Shown here: positions 51,196 through 60,580 of the stretch, piece after piece | Layout: every line of letters begins with the position of its first letter | How positions within the stretch are numbered: the stretch's first letter is position 1 | NCBI RefSeq assembly: GCF_001586165.1 | Contig: NZ_CP014608.1 | Coordinates: 4,588,001 to 4,652,000, forward strand | Origin: Obesumbacterium proteus | Lineage (GTDB): Bacteria; Pseudomonadota; Gammaproteobacteria; Enterobacterales; Enterobacteriaceae | Direction: 5' to 3' | DNA: 64,000 bases | Notes under the pieces: model-generated | What the model saw: the letters and a program-made list of their open reading frames with translations, nothing else | What the model was told of the DNA's origin: nothing | The model's database searches: none | Program-made: the position numbers and the translations under genes

Positions 51196-52713
51196 TTATT
51201 TGATTGGACGCATTGCTGGGAACAGGATTACGTCACGGATGGTGTGGCTGTTGGTGAACAGCATCATCATACGGTCGATACCAATACCCAGACCTGCGGT
51301 TGGTGGCAAACCGTGTTCCAGAGAAGTCACATAGTCTTCATCGTAGAACATCGCTTCGTCATCACCTTCATCTTTCGCACGAACCTGATCCTGGAAGCGT
51401 TCAGCCTGATCTTCCGCATCGTTAAGCTCGGAGAAGCCGTTACCGATTTCACGGCCGCCGATGAAGAACTCGAAGCGGTCAGTGATGAACGGGTTATCAT
51501 CGTTACGACGAGCCAGCGGAGATACTTCTGCTGGATATTCGGTGATGAAGGTTGGCTGAATCAGGTTTTTCTCTGCGGTTTCGTCAAAGATTTCACACTG
51601 AATACGGCCTAAGCCCCAGCTCTTCTCGATCTTAATGCCCAGAGATTCTGCGATTTTGATCGCTTTGTCCAAGTCATCCAAATCTTCCATTTTAATGTCT
51701 GGACGATAGTGGTTGATGGACTCTTTCATGGTCATTTTGATGAAAGGTTTGCCGAAGTCGAAAGTCTGGTCGCCGTACTGAACAATGCTGCTGCCCAGAA
51801 CTTCCTGAGTCAGAGTACGGAACAGATCTTCGGTCAGAACGATCAGGTCTTTGTAATCCGCGTAAGCCATATAGAGTTCCATCATGGTGAACTCTGGGTT
51901 ATGACGCGGAGAAACGCCTTCGTTACGGAAGTTACGGTTGATTTCGAATACGCGTTCGAAGCCACCCACAACCAGACGTTTCAGGTACAGCTCTGGCGCG
52001 ATACGCAGATACATATCGATATCCAGCGCATTGTGGTGAGTGATGAATGGACGTGCAGACGCACCGCCAGGGATCACTTGCATCATAGGAGTTTCCACTT
52101 CCATGAAGCCTTTGTTCACCATAAAGCTACGGATAGCAGCCAGAGTTTTAGAACGAATACGGAAAGTCTCGCGAGACTCTTCGTTAGCGATCAGATCCAG
52201 GTAACGCTGACGATAGCGAGTTTCCTGATCGGACAGACCGTGGAATTTGTCTGGCAGCGGGCGCAGTGCCTTAGTCAGCAGACGAATTTCGGTACAATGG
52301 ATAGACAGTTCACCCGTCTGAGTGCGGAATACTTTACCGCGCGCACCAATGATGTCACCCAAGTCCCATTTTTTGAACTGGTCGTTGTACAGGCCTTCTG
52401 GCAGATCGTCACGTGCAACATACAGTTGGATGCGACCACCCATATCCTGCAGAGTAACGAAGGAAGCTTTACCCATGATACGGCGGGTCATCATACGACC
52501 AGCAACAGAAACCTCGATGTTCAGATCTTCGAGTTCTGCTTTATCCTTTTCGTCGTACAGGCTATGCAACTTGTCCGAAGTAGCATCACGGCGGAAATCG
52601 TTAGGGAATGCAATCCCTTCCTTGCGCAGCGCGGCCAATTTTTCACGGCGAGACTGCATTTCGTTGTTAAGATCAAGAGCCTGATCGGCACCTTGTGATT
52701 GTTGTTCAGACAT
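51196..52713 (-). CDS. lysS: Lysyl-tRNA synthetase (class II)
   Basis: This 505-residue enzyme charges tRNA-Lys. An N-terminal OB-fold anticodon-binding domain (about 65-150) is followed by the class II core: motif 1 GFMEVETPMMQVIPGG, motif 2 FRNEGVSPRHNPEFTMMELY and motif 3 GLGIGIDRMMML. Length equals E. coli LysS. It follows prfB by 9 bp in the same direction, the conserved prfB-lysS operon. Confidence 0.96.
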   Translation of the reverse strand: MSEQQSQGADQALDLNNEMQSRREKLAALRKEGIAFPNDFRRDATSDKLHSLYDEKDKAELEDLNIEVSVAGRMMTRRIMGKASFVTLQDMGGRIQLYVARDDLPEGLYNDQFKKWDLGDIIGARGKVFRTQTGELSIHCTEIRLLTKALRPLPDKFHGLSDQETRYRQRYLDLIANEESRETFRIRSKTLAAIRSFMVNKGFMEVETPMMQVIPGGASARPFITHHNALDIDMYLRIAPELYLKRLVVGGFERVFEINRNFRNEGVSPRHNPEFTMMELYMAYADYKDLIVLTEDLFRTLTQEVLGSSIVQYGDQTFDFGKPFIKMTMKESINHYRPDIKMEDLDDLDKAIKIAESLGIKIEKSWGLGRIQCEIFDETAEKNLIQPTFITEYPAEVSPLARRNDDNPFITDRFEFFIGGREIGNGFSELNDAEDQAERFQDQVRAKDEGDDEAMFYDEDYVTSLEHGLPPTAGLGIGIDRMMMLFTNSHTIRDVILFPAMRPIK

Positions 52714-52722
52714 ATTGTTTCC

Positions 52723-53821
52723 TCATAACCCGGCTTTCAAGCTTGCCTCAATGAATCTATCCAGGTCGCCATCTAACACGGCCTGTGTATTACGCGTTTC
52801 AACGCCAGTACGTAAATCCTTAATGCGAGAGTCATCCAGAACGTAAGAACGGATCTGACTCCCCCAACCGATGTCAGACTTGTTGTCTTCCATCACTTGT
52901 TTCTCAGCATTTTTCTTCTGCATTTCGTATTCGTACAGCTTAGCTTTCAGCTGACGCATTGCCTGATCTTTGTTCTTGTGCTGAGAACGGTCATTCTGAC
53001 ACTGGGTCACAATGTTGGTCGGAATATGGGTAATACGTACTGCGGATTCCGTCCGGTTAACGTGCTGACCACCGGCACCTGAGGCGCGGTATACGTCAAT
53101 ACGCAAATCGGCTGGGTTGATCTCGATATCAATATCGTCATCTACTTCTGGGTACACAAACGCAGAGCTAAATGACGTATGACGACGACCACCAGAGTCA
53201 AACGGGCTTTTACGTACTAGGCGATGAACGCCAGTTTCAGTACGCAGCCAGCCGTAAGCATATTCACCGGAGATTTTTACGGTCGCAGATTTCAGACCAG
53301 CCACTTCGCCGTCTGATTCTTCAATAATTTCGGTTTTGAAACCTTTGGCTTCCGCCCAACGCAGGAACATACGCAGCAACATGCTTGCCCAGTCCTGTGC
53401 TTCTGTCCCGCCAGAACCGGCCTGAATGTCGATATAACAATCGGCGCTGTCGTATTCACCAGAGAACATACGACGGAATTCTAACTGAGCCAGTTTGGCG
53501 TCTAACTGATCCAGCTCAACGACGGCCTCATTGAAGGTCTCTTCGTCGTCGGCTTCGATAGCCAGCTCCAGCAATCCGGATACATCATCCAGACCCTGAG
53601 TCATTTGATTGATGGTGTTAACGATTTCTTCTAACGAGGAACGTTCTTTGCCCAGCGCCTGTGCGCGTTCTGGCTCATTCCATACGTCGGGCTGCTCGAG
53701 CTCGGCGTTAACTTCTTCTAGCCGTTCTTTCTTGGCATCATAGTCAAAGATACCCCCTCAGAACTTCTGTCCGGTCAGACAGGTCCTGGATACGGCTTTT
53801 TACCGGATTAATTTCAAACAT
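52723..53821 (-). CDS. prfB: Peptide chain release factor 2 with programmed +1 frameshift
   Basis: The gene is read in two frames. Frame 0 starts ATG at 53821 and runs 25 codons (MFEINPVKSRIQDLSDRTEV, then LRGYL) to a UGA at 53744-53746. The AGGGGG Shine-Dalgarno-like element (53753-53758) and the CTT-TGA slippery site match E. coli exactly. After skipping the U, translation continues DYDAKKERLEE... to the stop at 52723, giving 365 residues. Motifs SPF (SPFDSGGRR) for UGA recognition and the GGQ loop (GAGGQHVNRTES) are intact. The frameshift lets RF2 control its own synthesis. An ORF reading only from 53604 misses the N-terminus. Confidence 0.96.
53744..53758 (-). promoter_or_regulatory. RF2 programmed +1 frameshift signal
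   Basis: On the minus strand AGGGGGTATCTTTGA: the internal Shine-Dalgarno-like AGGGGG, a CTT codon and the UGA stop in the exact E. coli spacing. Confidence 0.95.
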
Positions 53822-54227
53822 ATTTTCTTATATCTTTCGTTAAGTGTTCAGCGACGGAACCATGTCATTCCTCTAAAGGAATTCCTAAACCGTCATAAGG
53901 AGACGATAAAAATAGCGTTAAGGCAGCGTAATGAACTAAAAAACTGCTTACGCCTAGCTTTCGACTCTATCAAAATGTCCTTACAGAATATAGCAACTCA
54001 CATCTATAAATGGCAGTCATTCCGCGATTTTCAAGCTCTATTGCTGCAATTTCCGGCGAGGAACGACGCGATTAAAATGTATGGCTTATTGCAGGCTCGC
54101 TGTTATTACTTCTTCTTATAAAAGAGCGACGTCTCACTACACTTAATCATCTGAGCAATATAACGAGAACAAAAAGGGGCAGCTTGTGCTACCCCTCATA
54201 CATTACATGGATTTTTGTTCGAGTGCG
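53822..54227. other. prfB-recJ gap
   Basis: No gene is recognised in these 406 bp. They should contain the prfB promoter. A recJ terminator lies at 54171-54196 (see separate entry). A small palindrome CATTCCTCTAAAGGAATTCC is visible near 53867. Confidence 0.35.
54171..54196 (-). terminator. Terminator after recJ
   Basis: On the minus strand AGGGGTAGC ... GCTGCCCCTTTTT forms an 8-bp stem (one G-U pair) with a short loop and a T-run. Confidence 0.75.
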
Positions 54228-55961
54228 TCAGCGCGGCCAAAGGTGCTGAATCATCAGCTGTACACTGCGGTTGCCACGATATTCGTTAATGTCCAGCTTA
54301 AATGCCAGCTCCACTTCACGCACGCTCGGATCCGGCCACAGCGTGGTATCCACGTTGAAAGCGATACCATCTAGCAGCGGGCCGCCGCCAACGGGCTCAA
54401 CCATCAGTTTCAGATGACGTTCACCCACCAGCCTCTGCTGCAAGATTTTGAACTTGCCGTCGAAGGTAGGATCCGGGAACGCCTGCCCCCATGGCCCTGC
54501 ATCGCGCAGCAACTCTGCGGTTGGCAGCGAAAGCTCGTCCATCGCCAGTTCACCATCAGACCAGATCACGCCTTCAAGCTGAGACGCATCCAGCCATTCG
54601 CCCACCAGTTCAGCAAAGCGCTGGCGAAACTCATCAAAGCGCGACTCCTCTAATGACAATCCGGCCGCCATCGCATGACCGCCAAACTTCATGATCAAAC
54701 CGGGGTTCTGCGAATCAATACGCTCTAGTGCATCGCGCATGTGCAAACCGTGAATGGAACGACCAGAGCCTTTCAAAATGCCATCGCCCGCCGGAGCAAA
54801 AGCAATCACCGGACGGTAAAAACGCTCTTTGATACGTGAAGCAAGAATACCCACCACGCCTTGGTGCCATTCAGGATGATACAACGCTAAGCCATACGGC
54901 ATTTCAACCGTAGTGCGCTCCAGCTCGCTGCAAATCTGTAATGCCTCAACCTGCATGCCCTGCTCTATCTCACGGCGCGTCACGTTTAAACTATCCAGAT
55001 CGCTGGCAAGCTCGCGCGCTCTTGGCATCTCATCACAGAGTAATAGCTCAACGCCAACCGACATATTATCCAAGCGCCCTGCGGCGTTAAGACGTGGGCC
55101 AAGCGCAAAACCTAAATCACTTGCGACTAACTGACGGGCATCACGATTGGCAATTTCCAACAACGCACGGATCCCAACACGACATTTACCCGCACGGATA
55201 CGATTAAGCCCCTGATGCACCAAAATTCGGTTATTGGCATCCAGCGCCACAACGTCTGCCACCGTGCCTAACGCCACTAAATCGAGCAGGTCAGCTAGAT
55301 TCGGCGCGGCGATCCCGTGTTGTTCAAACCAGCCGTGCTCATTGAGATGTTTGCGCAGCGCTAACATCAGATAGAACGCCACACCAACACCGGCTAATGA
55401 CTTCGACGGGAAACCACAGTCATTGAGATTCGGGTTAACCATGGCATCAGCGGCTGGCAAGATTTCGCCCGGCAAATGGTGATCGGTAACCAGTACTTTG
55501 ATCCCGCGAGCATGCGCATTATCAACGCCTGCATGAGACGATATGCCGTTATCAACGGTCATGATCAGCTCTGCGCCCATGGCAGCGGCCTGCTCAACCA
55601 CTTCAGGGCTTAGTCCGTAGCCATCTTCAAAACGGTTCGGTACCAGATACTGGACGTTTGCCGCCCCCATGCTGCGCAATGCCAGCATGGAAAGCGCGGT
55701 GCTGGTTGCGCCATCGGCATCGAAATCACCGACGATAACAATGCGCTGATGCTCAGACAGTGCCTGATGGAGAAGCTCTACTGCGCGATCGATACCCGAT
55801 AACGTCTGGTATGAGAGTAAACCTTTAACCCCACGCTCCAGCTCTTGCATGCTAACAATGCCACGGTTGGCATAGACGCGGCGCAATAGCGGATGGAGAT
55901 CGTCAGGAAGTTCATGATTTTCCACCGCCTCTCGGCGGCGGAGCTGTGTTGATACGATCAA
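54228..55961 (-). CDS. recJ: Single-stranded-DNA exonuclease RecJ
   Basis: This 577-residue 5'-3' ssDNA exonuclease acts in RecF-pathway recombination and mismatch repair. The DHH-family motifs are visible: VGDFDADGATS near residue 78, MTVDNGIS, VTDHHLPG near 160 (DHH) and GGHAMAAGLSLE near 425. Length equals E. coli RecJ. It ends the xerD-dsbC-recJ operon, with only 5 bp after dsbC. Confidence 0.95.
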   Translation of the reverse strand: MIVSTQLRRREAVENHELPDDLHPLLRRVYANRGIVSMQELERGVKGLLSYQTLSGIDRAVELLHQALSEHQRIVIVGDFDADGATSTALSMLALRSMGAANVQYLVPNRFEDGYGLSPEVVEQAAAMGAELIMTVDNGISSHAGVDNAHARGIKVLVTDHHLPGEILPAADAMVNPNLNDCGFPSKSLAGVGVAFYLMLALRKHLNEHGWFEQHGIAAPNLADLLDLVALGTVADVVALDANNRILVHQGLNRIRAGKCRVGIRALLEIANRDARQLVASDLGFALGPRLNAAGRLDNMSVGVELLLCDEMPRARELASDLDSLNVTRREIEQGMQVEALQICSELERTTVEMPYGLALYHPEWHQGVVGILASRIKERFYRPVIAFAPAGDGILKGSGRSIHGLHMRDALERIDSQNPGLIMKFGGHAMAAGLSLEESRFDEFRQRFAELVGEWLDASQLEGVIWSDGELAMDELSLPTAELLRDAGPWGQAFPDPTFDGKFKILQQRLVGERHLKLMVEPVGGGPLLDGIAFNVDTTLWPDPSVREVELAFKLDINEYRGNRSVQLMIQHLWPR

Positions 55962-55966
55962 ACCAA

Positions 55967-56683
55967 TTAACCTTTAGCCTTGCTCATGGCTGCCTGCGCA
56001 TCCAACATCGCCAACATCTCTTTCGGCCCCTGATAACCAGGGATCACGGTGCCGTCGTTAAGCACAATGGCAGGAGTTCCCTGCACGCCAAACTGCACGC
56101 CGAGCTCATAATGTTTTTTGATATCAACATTACAGGTTGCTGGCTGAGTAGCTTCACCGCTCAACGCTGCATCAAACGCCTTACGACGATCGGCCATGCA
56201 CCAGATTGACTGCATATCTCTTTCCGCCTGAGAGCTTAAGCCCTGACGCGGGAATGCCAGATAACGCACGGTGATACCCAGATCGTTATACTCTTTCATC
56301 TGCGAATGCAGTTTGTGGCAGTAGCCGCAGGTGATATCGGTAAAGACCGTAATCACGTGTTTTTCTTTTGGTGCTTTGTAGACAATCATCTCAGGCACCA
56401 GCTTTTGTAAACGGCCAACCAGAATCTGGTTAGTCACGTTAACCGGCACCGCGCCGCTGACGTCATACATCGGACCTTGCAGAATGTGCTTACCATCGCT
56501 GGTTACGTAAAGCACGCCGTTGTCGGTAAATACCGTTTGCAAACCAGCAACCGGAGAAGGCTGAATCTCGGCTTTCTGTACGCCCAATGTTTTCAGCGAC
56601 TGCTGGATTTCAGCATCACCTGCATGTGCTGCGCCAGTGACTGAAGCCGCCAGCAAAGACAGCCAAATTAAACCTTTCTTCAT
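55967..56683 (-). CDS. dsbC: Thiol:disulfide interchange protein DsbC
   Basis: This 238-residue periplasmic disulfide isomerase has a signal peptide (MKKGLIWLSLLAASVTGAAHA), an N-terminal dimerisation domain (about 22-80) and a thioredoxin domain with the active site TCGYCHKLH near residue 118. A second pair CMADRRK and CNVDIKK matches the structural disulfide. E. coli DsbC is 236 residues. It shuffles wrong disulfides and is kept reduced by DsbD. Confidence 0.95.
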   Translation of the reverse strand: MKKGLIWLSLLAASVTGAAHAGDAEIQQSLKTLGVQKAEIQPSPVAGLQTVFTDNGVLYVTSDGKHILQGPMYDVSGAVPVNVTNQILVGRLQKLVPEMIVYKAPKEKHVITVFTDITCGYCHKLHSQMKEYNDLGITVRYLAFPRQGLSSQAERDMQSIWCMADRRKAFDAALSGEATQPATCNVDIKKHYELGVQFGVQGTPAIVLNDGTVIPGYQGPKEMLAMLDAQAAMSKAKG

Positions 56684-56710
56684 TGCGTAATCCTTGTATT
56701 TCCCTGCGCC

Positions 56711-57622
56711 TTACGCACGGGGATGATGCTGTTGATGTAGCTGCTTCAGTCGTTCGGTAGCTACATGCGTATAAATTTGGGTTGTGGACAGATCGCTATG
56801 TCCTAACAACATTTGTACGACACGCAAATCTGCCCCATGGTTCAGCAAATGGGTGGCAAAAGCATGCCTGAGCACATGCGGAGACAGGCGCGAGCTATCA
56901 ATTCCCGCCAGTACTGCATAATGTTTAATGCGATGCCAAAACGTTTGGCGCGTCATCTGCTGGGCACGATTACTCGGAAACAGCACGTCGATCGTTTGCC
57001 CATTCAGCAGCCATGGCCGACCATATTCCAGATAATATTCAATCCAGTAAACCGCCTCTTCACCCAGCGGTACCAGCCGTTCTTTATTACCTTTACCGAT
57101 AACGCGCACCACCCCCTGACGCAAACTAACATCGGCCTGCGTCAGCCCCACCAGTTCAGAAACGCGTAGTCCGGTGGCATAAAGCACTTCAAGCATCGCC
57201 TTATCACGCAATTCTATTGGGTTCTCAACGCTTGGCGTTTGTAGCAACGTATCAACCTGTTCTTCGGTGAGATCTTTCGGTAGCCGCTGCGGTAGCTTTG
57301 GCGACGATAATAACGTCGTTGGGTCATCGCTACGCATTTTTTCACGATAGAAATACTGAAACAAACGACGCATAGCGCTAAGTAAACGGGCTGAACTGGT
57401 TGCTTTATAGCCGCCATCGACGCGTTCAGCCAAGAAACTTTGCAGCTCAGAAACCTGAGCCTGTAATAAATCGGAATGGTTATGCGCCAGCCATTCAGCC
57501 AGCGACCGTAAATCTAGACGATAAGAGGCCAGCGTATTTTCGGCTAAGTTGCGCTCTAACCACAGCGCATCTAAAAATTGTTCTATCAGTGCCTGATCTT
57601 GCTCGTGCACCGGCGACTCCAT
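56711..57622 (-). CDS. xerD: Site-specific tyrosine recombinase XerD
   Basis: This 303-residue recombinase acts with XerC at dif to resolve chromosome dimers. The N-terminal SAM-like core-binding domain (LIEQFLDALWLERNLAENTL) is followed by the catalytic domain with ATGLRVSELVGL, SPHVLRHAFATHLLNHG, MLLGHSDLSTTQIYTHV (R, H-x-x-R, H and the Tyr nucleophile). The ATG at 57622 gives the E. coli-like length (298); an ATG at 57655 would add 11 residues. It is divergent from fldB and heads the xerD-dsbC-recJ operon. Confidence 0.93.
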   Translation of the reverse strand: MESPVHEQDQALIEQFLDALWLERNLAENTLASYRLDLRSLAEWLAHNHSDLLQAQVSELQSFLAERVDGGYKATSSARLLSAMRRLFQYFYREKMRSDDPTTLLSSPKLPQRLPKDLTEEQVDTLLQTPSVENPIELRDKAMLEVLYATGLRVSELVGLTQADVSLRQGVVRVIGKGNKERLVPLGEEAVYWIEYYLEYGRPWLLNGQTIDVLFPSNRAQQMTRQTFWHRIKHYAVLAGIDSSRLSPHVLRHAFATHLLNHGADLRVVQMLLGHSDLSTTQIYTHVATERLKQLHQQHHPRA

Positions 57623-57814
57623 TGATAAAGACTCAAACCAAGGTTTAGTGTGCATTATGCCTGACACGGATTCAAATCTGATACACTCTGCTGTTATGTA
57701 TTTGTAACCCGACGGCAGCAACTCCCCTGCGCTCTTTACATTACCGCAGCGTTGGCTACCTTCTTTCACCCTGATTGCCGCCTAGTCGCAGCTCGAATGT
57801 TTTTAGGTATTACT

Positions 57815-58333
57815 ATGAAGATAGGTCTTTTTTACGGCTCCAGCACTTGCTATACCGAAATGGCCGCTGAAAAAATTCGCGATATTCTCGGCGCCGAGTT
57901 AGTCGATTTACATAACATCAAAGACGTTCCCATCCAGCGCATGGAGGATTACGACATTCTGATCCTCGGCATTCCAACTTGGGACTTTGGTGAGATTCAA
58001 GAAGACTGGGAAGCCGTCTGGGACGTACTCCCAACGTTGAATCTACAAAACAAAATCATCGCCATGTATGGCATGGGCGATCAGCTTGGTTATGGCGAAT
58101 GGTTCCTCGACGCTCTGGGTATGCTTCACGATCGTTTACTGCCGCTAGGCGTGCAGTTTGTCGGTTATTGGCCAACAGAGGGCTATGAGTTTACCAGCCC
58201 TAAACCGGTGATTGACGATGGCAAGCTGTTCGTTGGCTTGGCTCTCGACGAAGCGAATCAATACGATTTAAGCGACAAGCGCCTAGAACAGTGGTGCGAG
58301 CAGATCATGCTGGAGATCGCTGAGTTACTGTAG
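57815..58333 (+). CDS. fldB: Flavodoxin FldB
   Basis: This 172-residue flavodoxin binds FMN and transfers single electrons. The phosphate-binding loop YGSSTCYTEMAA near residue 7 and the FMN-stacking region PTWDFGEIQEDWEAVW near 58 and YGMGDQLGYGEWFLDALGML near 90 match FldB rather than FldA. The ATG at 57815 is the E. coli start (173 residues). A terminator hairpin follows. Confidence 0.93.
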   Translation: MKIGLFYGSSTCYTEMAAEKIRDILGAELVDLHNIKDVPIQRMEDYDILILGIPTWDFGEIQEDWEAVWDVLPTLNLQNKIIAMYGMGDQLGYGEWFLDALGMLHDRLLPLGVQFVGYWPTEGYEFTSPKPVIDDGKLFVGLALDEANQYDLSDKRLEQWCEQIMLEIAELL

Positions 58334-58372
58334 CCTGATGCTTACTGCATACATTGCATATAAAGAAACAAA

Positions 58373-58398
58373 AATGCCCGATGGAAACCTCGGGCATT
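58373..58398. terminator. Terminator between fldB and ygfX
   Basis: AATGCCCGA pairs with TCGGGCATT around an 8-base loop, between convergent genes. Confidence 0.8.
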
Positions 58399-58403
58399 AT
58401 TCA

Positions 58404-58817
58404 TTAATCACTCTGGTGCGTTTGCATCAGCGTGCGGCGCAAATGACACCATGCTTCTGGCGTCAAACTGTCTGCCGCAATCCATAAACGCTTTTTCTTT
58501 CCCTGCTTTTTCACACTTTTCAAAGGTAGCAATGCGCCAAAATCACTAATCCAAGGCGTCTTACATAACTCCCACTCATTGTGCTGCCATAGAATATGAT
58601 TGTCCGCCAGAAAGCTAAACTCTCCCTGAATCTTAGCGATCTGCTTTTGACTGCGGATACATTCAAACACCACTAAAGTCAGCAACACTAGCCAATAAAA
58701 ACTGTAGTTTTCCGGCCAGGGTGCTAGCAAAATCAACAAAATCAGAATGCCATGCGTAACCAACAACAAGAGTTGCGTTCGCCATGACACTCGTACATCA
58801 CAACGCCATTGGTCCAC
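58404..58817 (-). CDS. ygfX: Inner-membrane protein YgfX (CptA)
   Basis: This 137-residue protein has two N-terminal transmembrane helices (residues 13-32 and 37-54) and a soluble C-terminal domain with the conserved pattern WQHNEWELCKTPWISDFG and RLWIAADSLTPEAWCHLRR. In E. coli YgfX was reported as the toxin of an unusual pair with SdhE, acting on the cytoskeletal proteins FtsZ and MreB; in other bacteria this role is debated. It overlaps sdhE by 20 bp. Confidence 0.88.
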   Translation of the reverse strand: MDQWRCDVRVSWRTQLLLLVTHGILILLILLAPWPENYSFYWLVLLTLVVFECIRSQKQIAKIQGEFSFLADNHILWQHNEWELCKTPWISDFGALLPLKSVKKQGKKKRLWIAADSLTPEAWCHLRRTLMQTHQSD

Positions 58818-59064
58818 GATCTTTGTTTCGCGTTTGAATAAGTTTAACCATATGCGCTAATTCAGGATCCTTGGGTGAACCGTGGTTCATGAGCCAATTA
58901 AAAAGATCGGGATCGTCGCACTCAAGTAAGCGTACAAATGTCTGTTTGTCTGCATCGCTCAGTGAATCATACTCATGTTCGAAAAACGGCATAATGGAGA
59001 TATCCAACTCACGCATACCGCGGCGGCAAGCCCAATGAATGCGTGATTTATTTCCTATATCCAT
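58798..59064 (-). CDS. sdhE: FAD assembly factor SdhE (YgfY)
   Basis: This 88-residue protein helps attach FAD covalently to succinate dehydrogenase and fumarate reductase. The signature RRGMRELDISIMPFF near residues 14-28 is exact, and CDDPDLFNWLMNHG near 50 is typical. It is the first gene of sdhE-ygfX and divergent from ygfZ, as in E. coli. Confidence 0.94.
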   Translation of the reverse strand: MDIGNKSRIHWACRRGMRELDISIMPFFEHEYDSLSDADKQTFVRLLECDDPDLFNWLMNHGSPKDPELAHMVKLIQTRNKDRGPMAL

Positions 59065-59441
59065 GATTTACTCGCTCCTGATCAGTTAACCTTATTCTTA
59101 TAAGATAATCTTGTAAGACACCCCGTAACTCACTGGGTTCCCAGTCGATACGAGATACGCCGCGCCATTTTAGCGCGAATCTAAGGAAGATTTAGAAAAT
59201 AGGTTCACAAACTGACATATTTATTCGCGCATTATGTACCAGACCGTGCCTTAAACCTCGGCAAATATAAGGTTTATAGAAAAACTCGGAATTCTCCTCT
59301 CTCTTTGGTGCCTTATTCCCCCCTATTTGCCACTACGTGTGAGCATTTATACCCACGGCGCAATATTTCCATTTGCAATCCAACCCACCTCTCTTAACAT
59401 GGTGAGATTCCATTTCGGGATTGCATTAGTAGGGAACCATC
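59065..59441. other. sdhE-ygfZ divergent promoter region
   Basis: This 377-bp gap has no ORF or repeat that I recognise. It contains a small inverted repeat CGCGCCATTTTAGCGCG near 59161. It must hold both divergent promoters. Confidence 0.35.
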
Positions 59442-60431
59442 ATGACTTTGAACTCTCTTTTCGCGCCACGCCAATCGGTAGCCTCTAACCACCTGCCCTT
59501 AACGATAATGTTGCTCAACGATTGGCAGTTGGTAAACGTGACGGGGCCTGACGCTAGCAAATATTTGCAGGGCCAGCTAACCGTAGACGTGGCCGCACTC
59601 ACTGAGCATGAACACACCCTCTGCGGGCATTGCGACGCGAAGGGAAAAATGTGGAGCGATCTGCGTTTATTCCATCGAGCAGAAGGCTTCTCTTATTTGG
59701 TACGCCGCAGCGTGGCAGAAAACCAAATCACCGAATTGAAAAAATACGCGGTGTTTTCCAAGCTCACTATCAGCGCAGACAATGATGCAGTGATCCTCGG
59801 CGTTGCTGGCTTTAAAGCCGACGCGGCACTTGCAGCCTATTTCCCGCAGTTGCCTGATGCCAACACACCGGCGGTGACACATGAAGACACCACGCTGCTC
59901 TATTTATCTCAGCCAGAAGCACGCTATTTACTGATAACCTCTTTATCCACCGCAGAAATGCTTACAGATAAGCTGCGTGATAGTGCGCAGTTCAACAACG
60001 GTCAGCAGTGGATTGAGCTTGAAATCGAAGCGGGCCAGCCAGTTATTGACGTCGCTAATAGCGGGCAGTTTATTCCACAGGCCACGAATCTTCAGGCGCT
60101 GGATGGCATCTGCTTTAAAAAAGGCTGTTACACCGGCCAAGAAATGGTGGCTCGCGCTAAATATCGCGGTGCCAACAAACGTGCGCTTTATTGGCTGCAA
60201 GGCTCTGCTAGCCGCGTGCCGCAGGCCGGTGAGGATTTAGAACTCAAGTTAGGTGAAAACTGGCGACGCACCGGAACGGTATTAGCCGCCGTTCAGCTTA
60301 ACGACGGAAGTCTAAACGTTCAGGTCGTGCTCAATAACGATTTAGAAGCCGACAGCGTTCTGCGCGTTCGTGACGATGAAGGCAGCATGCTGACGATTCA
60401 ACCACTGCCATATTCGTTGGTGGAAGGGTAA
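59442..60431 (+). CDS. ygfZ: Folate-binding iron-sulfur protein YgfZ
   Basis: This 329-residue protein acts in maintenance or assembly of certain [4Fe-4S] enzymes, such as MiaB, and depends on tetrahydrofolate. The family signature KKGCYTGQEMVARAKYRG lies near residues 226-243, with the essential Cys at 228. E. coli YgfZ is 326 residues. It is divergent from sdhE. Confidence 0.93.
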   Translation: MTLNSLFAPRQSVASNHLPLTIMLLNDWQLVNVTGPDASKYLQGQLTVDVAALTEHEHTLCGHCDAKGKMWSDLRLFHRAEGFSYLVRRSVAENQITELKKYAVFSKLTISADNDAVILGVAGFKADAALAAYFPQLPDANTPAVTHEDTTLLYLSQPEARYLLITSLSTAEMLTDKLRDSAQFNNGQQWIELEIEAGQPVIDVANSGQFIPQATNLQALDGICFKKGCYTGQEMVARAKYRGANKRALYWLQGSASRVPQAGEDLELKLGENWRRTGTVLAAVQLNDGSLNVQVVLNNDLEADSVLRVRDDEGSMLTIQPLPYSLVEG

Positions 60432-60450
60432 TTCATTCAGCTTCTCTGAA

Positions 60451-60559
60451 TACCCCCTCCCAACCTCCCCCTTCGCAGGGGGAGGAGCCTACCGAGTACG
60501 GGATTAATACCGAGAACCATTCAGCCCCCTCCCCTGCGAAGGGGAGGGCTGGGGTGGGG
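60451..60559. repeat. GC-rich palindromic intergenic repeat (copy 4)
   Basis: A roughly 109-bp unit with hairpins CCTCCCCCTTCGCAGGGGGA and CCCTCCCCTGCGAAGGGGAG, a spacer CCGAGTACGGGATTAATACC and the end GGCTGGGGTGGGG. It separates the convergent ygfZ and the shikimate-dehydrogenase-like gene, where it may also terminate transcription. Confidence 0.75.
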
Positions 60560-60580
60560 TCAGACGTATGACTAAAATAT

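Noticed and set aside
51709..52698. A 329-residue ORF antisense to lysS
   Set aside because: It lies entirely opposite lysS, which has all class II synthetase motifs; the antisense frame has no recognisable domain.
53744..53746. Frameshift or nonsense mutation in prfB
   Set aside because: It is the conserved programmed +1 frameshift site of RF2.
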